A stretch of 64,000 bases of DNA from contig NC_087390.1 in assembly GCF_963675165.1 (NCBI RefSeq), positions 4,163,301 through 4,227,300 of the forward strand. Direction: 5' to 3'. Positions 12,301-24,457 of the stretch are shown here, piece after piece (position 1 is the first letter of the stretch; each line of letters starts with the position of its first letter). The notes below the pieces were generated by a model. That model had not been told where the DNA came from and did not search any database. It worked only from the letters and a program-made list of their open reading frames with translations. The DNA is from Halichondria panicea (Eukaryota > Porifera > Demospongiae > Suberitida > Halichondriidae). The position numbers and the translations under genes are program-made.

Positions 12301-15300
12301 TAGTTGCGTATAACATTGCTATCGTTTGCTACTCAAAATGGCCACGTGGATCATATGCGCTCAGAAGTGGATGGATGTGCAATAGTCTCTATTCTTAAGC
12401 CACAAATTGTCAATTAATGTACAAGAATACATGCACAATGAATGTATGTACATGTATAAATACAAATGCACAGATACCATCTTCATAGCTTCCTGACTGA
12501 CGTACCTGTAGCTGTTGAATGTGGGCATCCTTCTCTGCTAATTTAGTGTCTTTCTTGGAAATCTGTTCTTTAAGAGCCTGCATAAAAATACTTACCATAG
12601 TATAGGAAACATGTTCGTATACGCCATACGTGAAGCCATAATAACTCTAACAATTAAATTATGTGATACAATCATAGCTAGAAGACAAAGGAATTGGCAA
12701 CGTAAGTGGTTCACGTGATGCTTCTCCAATGAAGTCTATGTGATAACACAATCCGTGTTTCGCTTCTACCCCGGGAACTTGATAATAACTTTCCCCATTA
12801 AATCTAATGCATGCGTCTCAAAGACCCCTCTAACACTTAAACAAGTGCCCCTGATGGTGAGTATCATTTGGAAAACATATAATCCTGATTGTCGTGAAGT
12901 AGCTAGCGTAACACAGAGCGATTATTCATGCTTGTGTTAGTTTAGCTACTTTGATATACAATGTAGCTACATGTAAGGTTCTGTCACTAAGTAGTGTGCT
13001 GTGTCCCAAATGGCCACAAATAGTTGAAGTTGCACGATGTTTAGCAGCAGAACTGCTCGTGTACTTTTACAGACAGCAAAAACAATTCTCATGAAGTATT
13101 CATGTTTAGACCCTTAGAATTAAGCCTCGATTAAAACCGCAGGGAAACACGGATAGTACTTCGAGGGTACATTGTTTCCAATCCTTTTCTCTTCTATATG
13201 ATACAAATGTACAATTTACCTGAATTACAACTTGTCTCTCGGCTACAGCTTTATCAATGTGTTCTTCGTTCTTCACCTACATGTATGTACGGGTATTGTT
13301 ACTAAACTATATAATATTACATGTAATAATAGTAACATTTCAGTGATTTGGCCGCGCGGCCATCTTTTCTAAAGGCCTGTGTAGGAGGCTATAGGTAGTG
13401 CCAACAGTAGAGTTATGAACCCAAAACACAAGATTAAAAATTGTGTCTATGCATGCATGGCCATATCATTTACGACATGAACTAAATTGAACAAGGACAA
13501 ACTAATACACTTTGGAAAATCTGCTAAGTTAATTCTTCCCAGTTTATATCTAGAAAACATTTACATTGGCCGGGGGAAACACCAAAAGCGTGGAAACTAA
13601 TGTATAACGAGTGTTGCAAGCGTGCACTTGCTAATGCCTCTCGCCATGTTATGCCTTCGCTCAAGTGTTATAGTAGTTTCTATAATGAATTTTACATTAA
13701 AGTTAGCTTATCTATATAAACTCACTGAGAAGAAAAGACTTATTTACATGCATCTATTGTTGTTATCTATTGTATTATGTGGCTTACCAAGACCTCAAGA
13801 AAGAAGAACATTTATTCTTCCAAGATCAGTTCAGTGTATATAATATCTATTGAGAAAAGACTTGTGTACATGCATATTGTTATCTATAATTATTGTTATA
13901 TGGTAGTGTTTTGTGGCTTACCAGGCCCTCAAGAAAAAGATGACTCTGCCAGGAGAATCTGGATTCTGGATATATTACATCCACAGGAATAATTAAAGTA
14001 TTCGATCAGCACGCATACATACATGCACATTAACATAGCACACAGCAGTCGTCAGGCCAAAGGTATATGAACAACTTATTTTATAGACCAGTCGTTTTGA
14101 CGATCTGGCAATAAAAAAGGAGCAAACAATAAAAAAAAACACTAAGTGGGCGGGCCTGATTGAGAACCAATTAACTAAGGAATTGAACCTTATTTCACTA
14201 ACTTCTGCTGGTGCTAACTATAAATATTATTACTTAATAACAGGTCAAGGTTCATTCTAACATTTAACTTTTTGCTGATCTGACTCAGGGTTTTATACAG
14301 GATTTTTAGCTGGGAAGGGGAAACATTTAATTCAGGGGGGTCCGGGGGTCGTTCCCTGGATTACGCAATTATTATCTGAGGTGCAATTTGGGTTTTTGTG
14401 TGTTTCAAACCATGAAGTACATGATTTAGAGATTGTAGACGTTTTTGGAGAAAAATGCTGTTATAATACCGTATATCTTCTAATTTATCGGACAGCAAAA
14501 AATTATTATTTTGGAAATTGTCCGGGTATAATTGGAACAGATTTTTATAGAGCATGCGAAGTGTCCGGAATAATTAGAACAAGCAAGCAGCTGTATGCGA
14601 GCTAGCTATGTTTAATAGAACAGTGTGCGACTGAATAGTTGCACTAGCTATCTAAAACTAGCTATACTCAAAGCTATCTAACTGCAGCACTCTAAGTCTT
14701 ATTTGCCGTCTATGAATGTAACTCAACTTTTCAAGGTATTGTCCGGATATTACACTGGAGTGTCCGTTGTATTAGAACAGCGAAAATTGCCCAAAAGAGT
14801 GTCCGGGGTAATTAGAAGTGTCCGTTAAATTAGAAGATATACGGTAATATTATATGACATATCATTAATTTTTCAGATTTCTAGGGGGAATCCTAGGGCC
14901 CCCCTCTCTATGAAACCCTGCCATTGTATGTACTGTACAAGTACTAACCTTCAGCTGTTGAATGTAGACATCCTTCTCTGCTAACTCAGTGTCTTTCTTA
15001 GAAATCTGTTCTTTGAGAACCTGCATGCATGATCACATAATTATAAGCAACAGATAAACATCAAGCTACATGCATGTACTACCGTATAGCGGGTAATTTT
15101 CGTGGAGTAAATATTCGTGGTTGAAGCTCTGACTACGAATATTTTACCTACGAATGAAGCTACTAGCACCTTGTCTACCTTTACTACCTGCAGTGCAAGC
15201 AGCAACCACGATATTATCCACAAAGTGACTAAAAATTAAATTGCTCAACCAAAAATAATGTTTGCCTCCGAAAATTACCCGCTATACAGTATAATAATGA

Positions 15301-18300
15301 CATACGTATCCTACAGTACAAGCAAATCCTCAATCGACTTCCCCACCTTTTCCTTAGTGTCACAACCAGTAGAGAAGAGCTAATAGCTAGCCAACAACAA
15401 ACTTTTAACCACCATTTTTAAGGTCAGGGTATTGTATTGTATGCAATGAGTTGCTTGCGGGTTGCTTGCAAATTAGCAGGAAATTCATTGCATACAATTA
15501 CATGTACCATATCGTAGGCAACGAATTGCTTGAAAGTTGCCTGGTGTATAGTGGCCTTAATTAGTAGAAAAGTAGCTTACTGAAAACAGGCTATAGAGAT
15601 GATTTAAAGGATATAGAAGTGTAGCTTGTATCACTTTCGATTGTAAATTGTGAATACTCAAACAAATCGCAAACAAAAGACACGTAAGGAGTGAGGATGT
15701 ACATGCAATTTTGCATGCTTCATTTCATTACAACCAACATGGCTGCACCAGAGGAACCTGTCCACAGGAATTGGGTTCCTCAATCGTCGAGCACAGCTGA
15801 AACATACACTGTCAATTTCCCCGTATTCCTCGTGCAGCTATGCCTCAAAGCATAAAAATATGCGACACATGTACATGTACCCTTACCTGAATTACAGCTT
15901 GTCCCTCAGCTATAGCTTTTTCTTTTTGTGAAATTACTTCAATATGTTCTTTGTTCACCTACATGTATAAAAATAGTTGTGATTTCTGAGCACATTTACG
16001 TACAAGTACCTGTTACTGTATGCTTAAACTTAACGCAACGAGGAAGTATTAGCTCATAAAATTCATGAGTAGGTATTAGATAGCTATCAGCACGCTAACT
16101 AGAGGGCACACACTTAACCACAAATGTCATGTGGTCAACAGCCAATTTTAGTCGTCAAAATAGAGAGAAAGGAATACTCAAAACATAACGTTGGCCTACA
16201 TGTAGCCACTATCAGACTGAAGAAAAATGCCAAAATTTACTAGCTGGTCAGTTATTACGTGAGGCGCACGTGGGCGGCCACAGGTATAGTAGTCGTTTGG
16301 TTTGTTAACCGAGGCACGCGTGGGCGGCCACGGGTATAGTAGTCTGTTGGTTTGTGATAGCCTTTTCTACTCACCTGTACCAAAAACAATGGAATAAGGT
16401 CACTAAAGTTGAAAGCTAGAATTGTGACTGCGTTGTTGTTGACTAGTGCAGTGACTCTGGATCCTATACTCCAGCATCCCGACAGGAACCATACTTCTTT
16501 AAGACTTCACAATGCATGTCTCATGTACCACTGTTCTCAAATGTTTCAGCATCCACATGCCTCTCCAGTCTGGTTTAGTTTTATTGCTCTTGAGTTGCTG
16601 TGCTAGTCATACACGCTACATGCACTGCATTATATCACGTACTACATGTGTACTCTAGCTGGTTTCTTTATAATCATGTCACCAGCCGAGGGTTTGCACT
16701 TTAGTGCTCTAGTTTGTTTGTTTGTCTGTTTGTAATTTGCGAATCTGCTTACCTGGATGCCACAGCGCCTGCGTTTACAGCATGGATAGCCTTCACACAA
16801 CAAGTTATTAATAGTAGATTTCGATGTTAAAGCTATCGAATATGGATAGCCTTCACACAACAAGTTATTAATTTTAACAGTAGTAGATTTCGATGTTAAA
16901 GCTTCAAATAAAAGTGAGCAACAGCTAAGAAGCTTGAACTTGCACGTTGGCAGCTAGCTAACTACATGTACTCGAGATAGCCTACGTATTTACAAGTGAA
17001 GTGATCCCTTACCAGGAACAATGGAACAGGGTCACTACAGTAGAAAGCTAGAATTATGATTGTGGTCGGATGCATACCATCATAAATTATTTCTAAGACT
17101 CCAGGCTTCGTTGCTTTGCTGTGATTCTAGTCCACAGAATACAGAATGGAGGTACATGTATATATACATGTATATAATTAAGACTCAGAGGGGGGAAGAG
17201 GGATATCCCCCCTCTAGTCAGTGACTGAGTAATAATAAATGCAAAAGGCAATCCCAAACTCACCTAAGACCACCCATTAACAAATATTTACACGTAACTA
17301 ACAGCTAGGGTATTGAAACAACAGCTGACCAAATTAATGTTCTGGTGACTTCCCCCCTCGCTTCAAAATCCTGTATGACACCCTATCAAGCATCAGAAAT
17401 AATGACGACTACACTGCATCATAACCGTATGCTCATTGAGAGAGTGAGGCCTTCTGTTTGACACCACCACAGACACAAAGCAGTGCATATATGCTACCTT
17501 TAGTGTTCCATTGAAATCTAAGGCCATAGCTACCACCAGGAGTAATGTACTCCTGCTACCACCTAGCTAGCTAAATAGCTTTCGTGACAAATTTAACAGG
17601 GACATGATTACGGCAGCTTTTACGGAGTAAATACCCATGGTTACGCGTTTAGTTTTAACCACACCCAGATACATTTATTCCAGGTCTATTTTTTGACCTA
17701 GCGTTCCAGGCTGTGTGGGGAACAATTAAGGCTAACACGTACACGAAGCTTTTAGTAGCTTTGTTACGATTGCTGAAGCTGTAGCGAGAGGGGTGAAATT
17801 ACCTGAATTAGAGCTTCAGTTTTTGCTAAAGTAGCAGCTCTTTGAGATAGCATCACAGATGATTCAGCCTATGGAGAATAATTAATACATGCATGTACAT
17901 GTACTTATACTAAACATTGTCGTACATCAAATATTCTCGTATATCAATGTCAACACTTTTAAGTCTTTGTTGCAATAGAAATGCTGTCGGATACAAAACA
18001 TACCTTTTTCAGAGATTCCCTCCTGTTTCGAACTGTTTCATGTTGAAATACACGATTGGTAACCGCAAATAATTGCCGATTCTTCTCCCAAAGCTTCTCG
18101 TGTACAGGTAATACCTGTATTAGAAAAAAAAGCATTACCGTCTTTTTTCTAATTACAGTACATAGTGGCGCTTACATCAGAGTGGCGCTAATAGCGTTAG
18201 TTATAGTAGCCATAATTATATATATTCCAAGGCTATAATGCAATGGATAACTTCCTTGATTTCAGGCTGCATTATGTAAGCTTAGCGCTCAATCGAAGAA

Positions 18301-18485
18301 AACTATTTTAACTAAGCGCTTCTATAAATAATTTATGGTGCTGTTGTAATTAGCGGTAGAATTAATTCTTGACACTTGACAGCTAGATCTAGCTGGTAGA
18401 ATTCCATACAACAAACTCTCTAGGGTCAGTTGTGCGTATGTACCTGGAGCGTTTCTATTGCTGAGTTGATCCCACTGCTAGCCAT
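9362..18485 (-). CDS. Coiled-coil Kelch-repeat protein, eight exons (about 485 aa)
   Basis: The model is complement join(9362..10327,12506..12577,13220..13276,14949..15020,15887..15958,17803..17868,18004..18114,18444..18485). All exons are phase 0 with GT/AG ends. The start codon is ATG at 18485 (MASSGINSAIETLQ). Residues 1-164 are helical and heptad-like, rich in K/E/Q (KEQISKKDTKLAEKDAHIQQ), and probably form a coiled coil. The last exon, about 321 residues, carries six Kelch blades, each marked by a Gly-Gly doublet (IYVGGG, VVIGG, IVAGG, YIMGG, FAIGG, FVAGG). Kelch propellers bind protein partners and many serve as substrate receptors, but no BTB domain is present. The partner and process are unknown. 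Two of the coiled-coil exons are tandem duplicates (see findings). An additional short exon between 10,328 and 12,505 cannot be excluded. Confidence 0.88.
12690..13184. mobile_element. MITE of about 500 bp, copy 1
   Basis: The whole segment is homologous to 51,389-51,893. The ends are short imperfect inverted repeats (left 'gaattggcaacg', right 'tgtttccaatcc'). Internal shared blocks include 'gtggttcacgtgatg', 'tcaaagacccctctaacact' and 'cggatagtacttcgagggta'. It lies in a Kelch-gene intron and has no coding frame. Confidence 0.8.
14469..14844. mobile_element. TA-flanked inverted-repeat element
   Basis: CCGTATATCTTCTAATTTAT at the left is matched in inverted form at the right (TTAAATTAGAAGATATACGG), with TA on both sides. 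The interior has repeated 'gtccgg' motifs and no transposase frame. It lies in a Kelch-gene intron. Confidence 0.85.
15082..15289. mobile_element. CCGTATAGCGGG-family MITE
   Basis: The 208-bp element starts CCGTATAGCGGGTAATTTTC and ends with its inverse (one mismatch, ATACAG), with flanking TA. Other members lie at 28,716-29,512, 53,152-53,525 and 59,872-60,103, with a single end at about 33,101-33,115. Confidence 0.9.
16258..17160. repeat. Second copy of the 720-1240 repeat family, within a Kelch intron
   Basis: The GC-rich lead 'gggcggccac' occurs twice (about 16,270 and 16,320). It is followed by blocks shared with 960-1260 and with 2350-2520 ('ctccagtctggtttagtttt', 'caccagccgagggtttgcac'), and by two short tandem units at 16,785-16,900. 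Non-coding. Confidence 0.7.
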
Positions 18486-18929
18486 GCAAACCTGAGAGGG
18501 TGGGTAAATACGATAGTTTTAATAACATGGGTTTTTAATAACACTTACTTTTTTCACAAAACAGTCCCGAGTTCCAAGAATATGTTCCCAGAGGCAACAA
18601 CTTCACCCTTAATTTGAACTCCTGTCCAACTATTTAATAATTAAAGAGGGAACCGGGGAAGCAGAGCATCCATAACTATTCCTAGATCCTGATCCTAGCT
18701 CCTGCAGAACTTTTGGCTAAGCAGCTACACCTCGAAATCTAAGATCAATACATGTGTGACATAAGAGACCAACCACGGGCATGCGCAATGAGGCAGGTTC
18801 CACGTGGTCAAGAATTAGACTTCTCTTTTTTTTTCAAAGGCTAAGCATGTAGAATAAAGTACAACAAAATAATAATAGTTGATAATGATTTGATGAGTTA
18901 GTTAAGGTTGGTGTCAGCAATTGTCAGGT
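18486..18929. other. Upstream region of the Kelch gene
   Basis: This is presumed promoter and 5' untranslated sequence between the Kelch start codon and the decayed retroelement. I see no recognisable motif or exon. Confidence 0.4.
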
Positions 18930-20316
18930 CTATTGTGGAATGCACATGATCCACTTTTCTGATAATTGGGAGGCAAGTCTTTTATAGAGAGTGGTTGCGA
19001 TTGGGGCCAGTCCTCTGGTCAACGAAAACATGAGGGGGTAAAATGAGGAGTGTTCTATCTCACAGACTCTTTGTTCGTATTGCCTTTTCTTTTCTTTTTC
19101 GTGGCTCCTGTATGTGGCGGACATGGAGCCAGGGCCCTCACATCTAGGTACGTAGGCCCAGAATCCGTCCACCACCACGTCAAGGCGAGCACCATTCTGT
19201 TTATTTGTTGAGGCGCCTTCAAAGGTTTCACTTGTCACTGGTTGTAGGGTGGGTTCTGTTGCGACAGGTTTCTGTGATGTCTCTCAGTTCATTGTGCCTT
19301 ATACTGAGAGCGTGTTGAATGGAGAACATCTGTCCACAAGCACAGTGGGATGGTGTTTGCTGGGGGCCAACCATGCTATTGCGTCACGAAAGGCTGTAGG
19401 GTAAATTTGTGCTCTTCCAATGGTAAAGCAGATAGCCAGCCTTTCTCGCTCTAACCATATTTGCAGATTGTTTTGCATGTTCACCTCTGACACTCCTCCA
19501 TTTGTTCCACCAGAGTGTCGTACGGGTACGTGAAGATCCACAAGGGGTTGACTTAGACATAGTAAAAACTGTTCTCTGGCTGTTGCGGCAAAGTTTAACC
19601 CACCAAGTCTATTGTCTTTCTGTGTCTTCTCTTCCAGTGATTAGGCGACACCTGATGGTTTGCTCTAGGGAGTTTAAAAGCTTTAAAAATCGTGCCTATG
19701 TTTGGAGTTGTTCTAGTGAGGTACGCCCAGCATGTGGTTGGCTATCGGCACAGCTTCACACCATACCTTCGCTTTTTCATTCACAAAGTTTGCGATAAAT
19801 TTTGGTTTTCCAATAGGGGAGCCAAGTACTGGGCGTCCTTTAGGCTCACTGAACATGGAGGTGGCCTTGTTTGTGTTGACATTGTAACCGAAGGAGGAGA
19901 TGAGCTTGTCCTACCAGAGTTTTAGGTCACTTAATTTTCCCACGGCAGTCCGCGTACCATATCTGTCTGAGGTCAGGGAGGTAGGGTGTCGATGAGTGGT
20001 CGTGTGGCGATGGCGTAGAATGGCATCGCCAATGGGTCCCCCTGTGTTGTGCCTTCCTGAAATGCTGTAGAATAAGCTTTCTCTGTATATGTTCATTAGG
20101 ACGGGTTGTTGACAGGGCTGTTGCACGGTTCAGACTGTTAAAACTTGCGTCCACTAGTATCATGGCTTCCGTGCCTTCATCGCTGAATAGGTGTCTCACC
20201 GCGTGGACTGCTGCCGCTACCTGGCCACCGCAGAGTTGGTTTGAGCCTGCAGCCTCTTGGATGTCACCTTTCGCTTTCGCGAGTATTCTTCTAGGGACTT
20301 CACACACAGCCTCCAT
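18930..20316 (-). pseudogene. Decayed non-LTR-type reverse transcriptase, copy 1
   Basis: Read on the minus strand in shifting frames, the order is that of a reverse transcriptase plus C-terminal domain. It runs EVPRRILAKAKGDIQEAAGS, then CGGQV, then HAVRHLFSDEGTEAMILVDA with a metal-binding Asp and FNSLNR. A broken WYAD (normally YADD) follows, then fragments ending in GARLDVVVDGFW, HEKEKKRQYEQRV and YKRLASQLSEKW. Several frameshifts and stops break the reading, the second catalytic Asp of YADD is lost, and part of the middle is missing. I recognise the family from similar predicted proteins in sponges and cnidarians but cannot name the clade. A second fragment lies at 24,662-25,440 in the same orientation. 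It is not functional. Confidence 0.85.
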
Positions 20317-20784
20317 CCTCTCTGTACCAAGATGGCTACTACCTCCTCGAGTACACTGTCAATTGGGACACCTCCAACACCGGCTACCAGTACCACAAAC
20401 CAGACTCCCGCAGTAGCCCTTGGCACATGGCGCGGTGTTACCAACCATTTAGGCAGCGGTACAACAACATGGCCCCACAGCCGGCCCCTCATCAGCCCCG
20501 TCGGTCACAGCCAACCCCTCCCCGGCCGTCCCTAAAAATAGAGGGACGCCTATCTAGCATTCGTTCTGCAGAGGAGGTTGGCCATCAATCATGTGACGTC
20601 TTTGCTCACATTACCATAGATACCGAGCACCTGTAAAAAAAAGTTATGGCTACTCTTGCTTTGCTAAGCTTATAACGTTTGAGAAAGCAAACAAAATAAC
20701 AAAATAATAAAATACTCCTCCTGTACACACTCCTCCTGTACACACGCGTGGGACAAGTAATAAAATATTTAAGGCTACAGTACA
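20317..20784. other. Junction between retroelements, unassigned GC-richer segment
   Basis: At 20,316 the reverse transcriptase homology stops. On the plus strand an ATG at 20,332 opens a Ser/Thr/Pro-rich frame (MATTSSSTLSIG...), and another plus frame runs to a stop near 20,636. Either may be the start of a retroelement ORF, but I recognise no domain. The stretch 20,640-20,784 is AT-rich with a doubled 'ctcctcctgtacaca'. Confidence 0.4.
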
Positions 20785-21001
20785 TGTGATGTCTTGAACA
20801 TTCATGCCTTTGCAGGACATAACTTGAATAGACTATATCAGGTGTTAGTTGTAAACTGTGTCTACTGTACTTACGATGTAACGTCTTATATTTATACATA
20901 TTCTAGTTAGTTCAATATTCGTATAAATACCTGTGTTGTATGTTTATCATGAATCAGAGTTCTTTATTATTCAATTATTCAAGTCCATCTACGATATTAC
21001 A
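20785..21001 (+). repeat. 5' LTR (217 bp)
   Basis: It starts TGTGATGTCTTGAACATTCA and ends ACGATATTACA. It contains a TATA-like TATAAATA at 20,922-20,929. It is 28 bp longer than the 3' LTR because of small indels, so the insertion is not recent. Confidence 0.95.
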
Positions 21002-21028
21002 ACTGGCGACGAGGATTGTGGATTAACA

Positions 21029-21700
21029 ATGGCAACTGCTCACCTAGGAACTCTCAACTCATTCATCACCTCCTATCTGGAACGTGTCCAACTTTTCTTC
21101 GCTGCAAAACAAGTGCCTACTTTTCTCAGCATCGTTGGTCCTGCCACTTATGCAATTCTACGAGATCTATTTGCTCCTGCACTCCCAGCAATTCTACGGG
21201 ATCTATTTGCTCCTGCACTCCCAAGTTCTGTCACACTGGCTGACATTTTCGAATGCCTCAAGGAGCCCAAGAGAGCTACCATTGTGGAACGCTACCACTT
21301 TTACAAAAGAGATCAACTCGAAGGAGAGACTGCAACCCAGTACGATGCAGCTCACTCGCAACACACTGTCAATTCGGATTACCTCAAGGAAGCCTTCGCG
21401 ATCGGTTTGTTTGCGGCGGAGCTGTTCAACGACGATTGCTCTCAGAGAAGGAACTCTCACTCGCAAAAGCTATGGACCTTGCCGTTTCAATGGAGGCAGC
21501 TGAGAAAAATACTCGCTCCGTCAAAGGTCATGATTCATCAATTAAGGAACAGTATTGACCTCGTTCACACTCGACCTCACAGCAATCCTGCTACAGATGT
21601 GGGAAGACCAACCATGCACTGCAAATTCAAGGATGCCATTTGTCACGCTTGTGGCCACATTGCCCCAGTCTGCAGATCTATGCCTGCAACAAATACGTAA
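21029..21700 (+). pseudogene. gag of the gypsy element
   Basis: ATG at 21,029 follows the LTR by 27 bases and gives 223 codons of matrix/capsid-like sequence. Residues about 41-66 contain a tandem duplication of ILRDLFAPALP. A zinc-knuckle segment (CX2CX4HX4C followed by CHTCGHIAPVC) is present twice at DNA level, at about 21,545-21,700 and 21,705-21,875. The frame breaks between and around the copies, so the nucleocapsid end is out of frame. It is not functional as it stands. Confidence 0.85.
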
Positions 21701-21848
21701 GGATTCATCAATTAAGAAGATCAAGGAATAGTATCGCTCACAGCAATCCTGCTACAAATGTGGGAAGACCAACCATGCAGCTAACGACTGCAAATTCAAG
21801 GATGCTATTTGTCACACTTGTGGCCACATTGCCCCAGTCTGCAGATCT

Positions 21849-24415
21849 ATGCCTGCAACAAATACGCAAGGAATGCAACAACGCCGCCAACGAACTAATT
21901 TGGTGCATTTATGTGCTACTTCACCTATCGAAGTCACTGTGGAGGTGGAAGGAAAACCGTTGACTATGGAGTTAGACACTGGCGCAGCTGTTTCGATTGT
22001 CTCTGATGCGAGGATCTTCCCAGATCCGCAAATCAAGCATTATTATTTTGAAGACCTACACTGATCAGAAAATGAAGGTCATAGGACAACTCAATGTGCA
22101 CGTCAAATATGGCACACACCTTGTTCTCGTCATTGTAAATGGAAATGGACCGAGCCTATTTGGACGAAACTGGCATCCAACTCAACTGGGAACGAATTGC
22201 CATGGTGCAAACTGAATCCAAGGGACTTCTGGAAGACCACATTGCCCCTGACGATCTAGGTTCGATACACCCATTCACGGCAACGCTACATGTCAATCAG
22301 GAGCCTAGACCAATGCCATTTGCCCTATTGTTGGACAAGAGCTCGACCGCCTTGAGGAACTCAGTGAATAAGAAGGAAGGCCGAATTCGAATATGTGGCG
22401 ATTACAAGATCACCATTAATCAGGCACTTACATTGGACCCCGAAGAATTGTTTGCAACCTTAGCAAATGGGGACCTGTCTCACCAGCTGGACGAGCCTTA
22501 TGTGACTATCAACACTCATCAAGGCCTGTACCAATACACTCGCTTACCATTTGGTATCGCATCGGCTCCAGCTATTTTTCAAAGGCTGATGGAGATAATT
22601 TTGCAAGGAACCCCTGGAGTCATATGCGACATTCAAGAAGAACACCTCAGAAGTTTGAACCAAGTGTTTTCCGATCATGGCGACTCAAGAGAGGAAAATG
22701 CAAATTTATGGCGAAGTCGGTGGAATATCTCGGTCATAAAATTGACAAAGACGGAATTAGCGCACTACCAAACAAAGTAGATGCCATTGTCAATGCTCCT
22801 CACCCAACCAACGTACAAGCTCATTCCTGGGCTTATTGAATTACTACGGGAAGTTTATTCGAAATCTGGCCACTATACTTCATATTCTCAACCAGCTACT
22901 AACCACAAGTGGAATTGGACTGCAGAATGCGTGGCAGCCTTTCAGATGGCCAAAGACCAGCTAGTATCAGCTGACGTGCTCCCCATTACAACCCAGACCT
23001 ACCCATTCGCATGGCCGCTGATGCTTCAGCTTATGGAATTGGAGCCGTGATATCTCATCTGTTACCGGATGGAAGTGAAAAGCCGATATCATTCGCTTCT
23101 CAAACACTCACCCTGACTGAAAAGAATTATGCACAACTGGAGAAAGAAGCACTGTCCCTCGTGTTCGGAGTAAAAAAGTTCCACCAATACCAAGGAAATT
23201 TACCCTCATTACCGACCACAAGCCCTTGACGCCATATTTGGATCCAAGAAGGGCATACCCACTCTAGCAGCAGCACGTCTACAAAGATGGCCCCTACTTC
23301 TGTCGACATAATTATGACTACGAAATACAGTTCAAGCCCACCGAATCTCACAGCAATGCAGATGGACTTTCTCTACCAGTTCTCGATTCGGACAATGGAG
23401 GAGAAGCTGTCAGTCTGTCTCAGGTGCAGTCTCTACCGGTAACATTTCAACAAGTGCAACAAGCTATCAAACGTGACCCTGTTCTGAGCAAACTTTTGAG
23501 ATTATGGCTGGCCAACACAAATTCCAGACGAGCTTAAAGCCTACCACAATCGTCACCATCAAATCACGATCGAACACGGTGTAGTGCGAATGAAAGTGAT
23601 GGCCAGAAGGTGGAGTGGACTAGATAAAGATGTTGAGAACCAAGCCAAATCTTGTTTACCATGTCAAGAACAGGCATCTCTTCACACTCATATAGATTTT
23701 GCCGGCCCCTTCTTAGGAAAAATGTTCCTAATAGTAGTTGATGCCCATTCCAAGTGGCCAGAAGTCATTATAATGTCAACTACCAACTACCATCTCAACC
23801 AAATCGCAATATTTGGCCAGTTGGTGTCTGATAATGGACCGAATTTGAGCAATTCGTACAACAGAGTGGAATCAAGCACATTCGAAGTGCACCCTATCAC
23901 CCATCAACTAACAGATTGGCGGAACAATTTGTACAAACTTAGTATGAAGGCCAGTGAGAACGATGGAAAAAGTTTGAATACTCAAATTGCAAGCTTCCTT
24001 GCCAGCTATCGTTCAACTCCTCATGCCACCACTAGTGTAGCACGTCTTCCTCCAAAGGAAGGTCCGTACTAAATTCGAAATGCTCCAGCCTGATGTGCAA
24101 AGAGTCTCTTCAGAAGAAGTATCATGACAACCGTGCCAAGCTACGCACCTTTACTCCTGGTCAAACTGTGATGGCCAGAGATTATACTTATCGTTGAAGA
24201 AATGGATTCCAAGAGTGATTGAAACCAGCTCCGGTCCAACCATGTACAAAGTTAAGATTTACAACGGGAAGATTATTGTTAGGCATATTGACCAAAATTA
24301 CACCAGATGATAGGTTTACATTCTTCAATGAGGAAGTTACCAACACCACTCCTCCTACCGAAGACCAGCAAGATGAAATACCTGCACCCAGATACCAATC
24401 TTAGACGAACTCACG
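21849..24415 (+). pseudogene. pol of the gypsy element (PR-RT-RH-IN), broken
   Basis: The protease motif LDTGA with its catalytic Asp is at about 21,975. Reverse transcriptase spans about 22,230-22,800, with GRIRICGDYK and RLPFGIASAPAIFQRLMEI. The YxDD active-site segment that should follow GVIC is deleted, and reading passes directly into EEHLRSLNQVF. RNase H ([14 protein letters not shown]) is at 23,010-23,230. Integrase has a zinc-binding CLPCQ and the catalytic-core stretches DFAGPF and SDNGPN at 23,620-23,850. At least four frameshifts separate these parts. Polymerase activity is excluded by the missing aspartates. Confidence 0.9.
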
Positions 24416-24457
24416 AGAGACGCCCTATCGATCGACTACAAGCTAAGCGGGGAGGAA

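Larger units (their letters stand above)
11100..15960. repeat. Tandem segmental duplication inside the Kelch gene
   Basis: Exon pair 15887..15958 plus 14949..15020 matches pair 13220..13276 plus 12506..12577 in sequence, order and flanking intron ('cacctacatgta' acceptor side). Intron sequence at about 13,615-13,990 also matches 11,140-11,540 ('ctaatgcctctcgccatgtt', 'aaagttagcttatctatata'), with a third trace at 10,370-10,430. The offset is about 2.4-2.7 kb, and different transposons have since landed in each copy. Confidence 0.8.
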
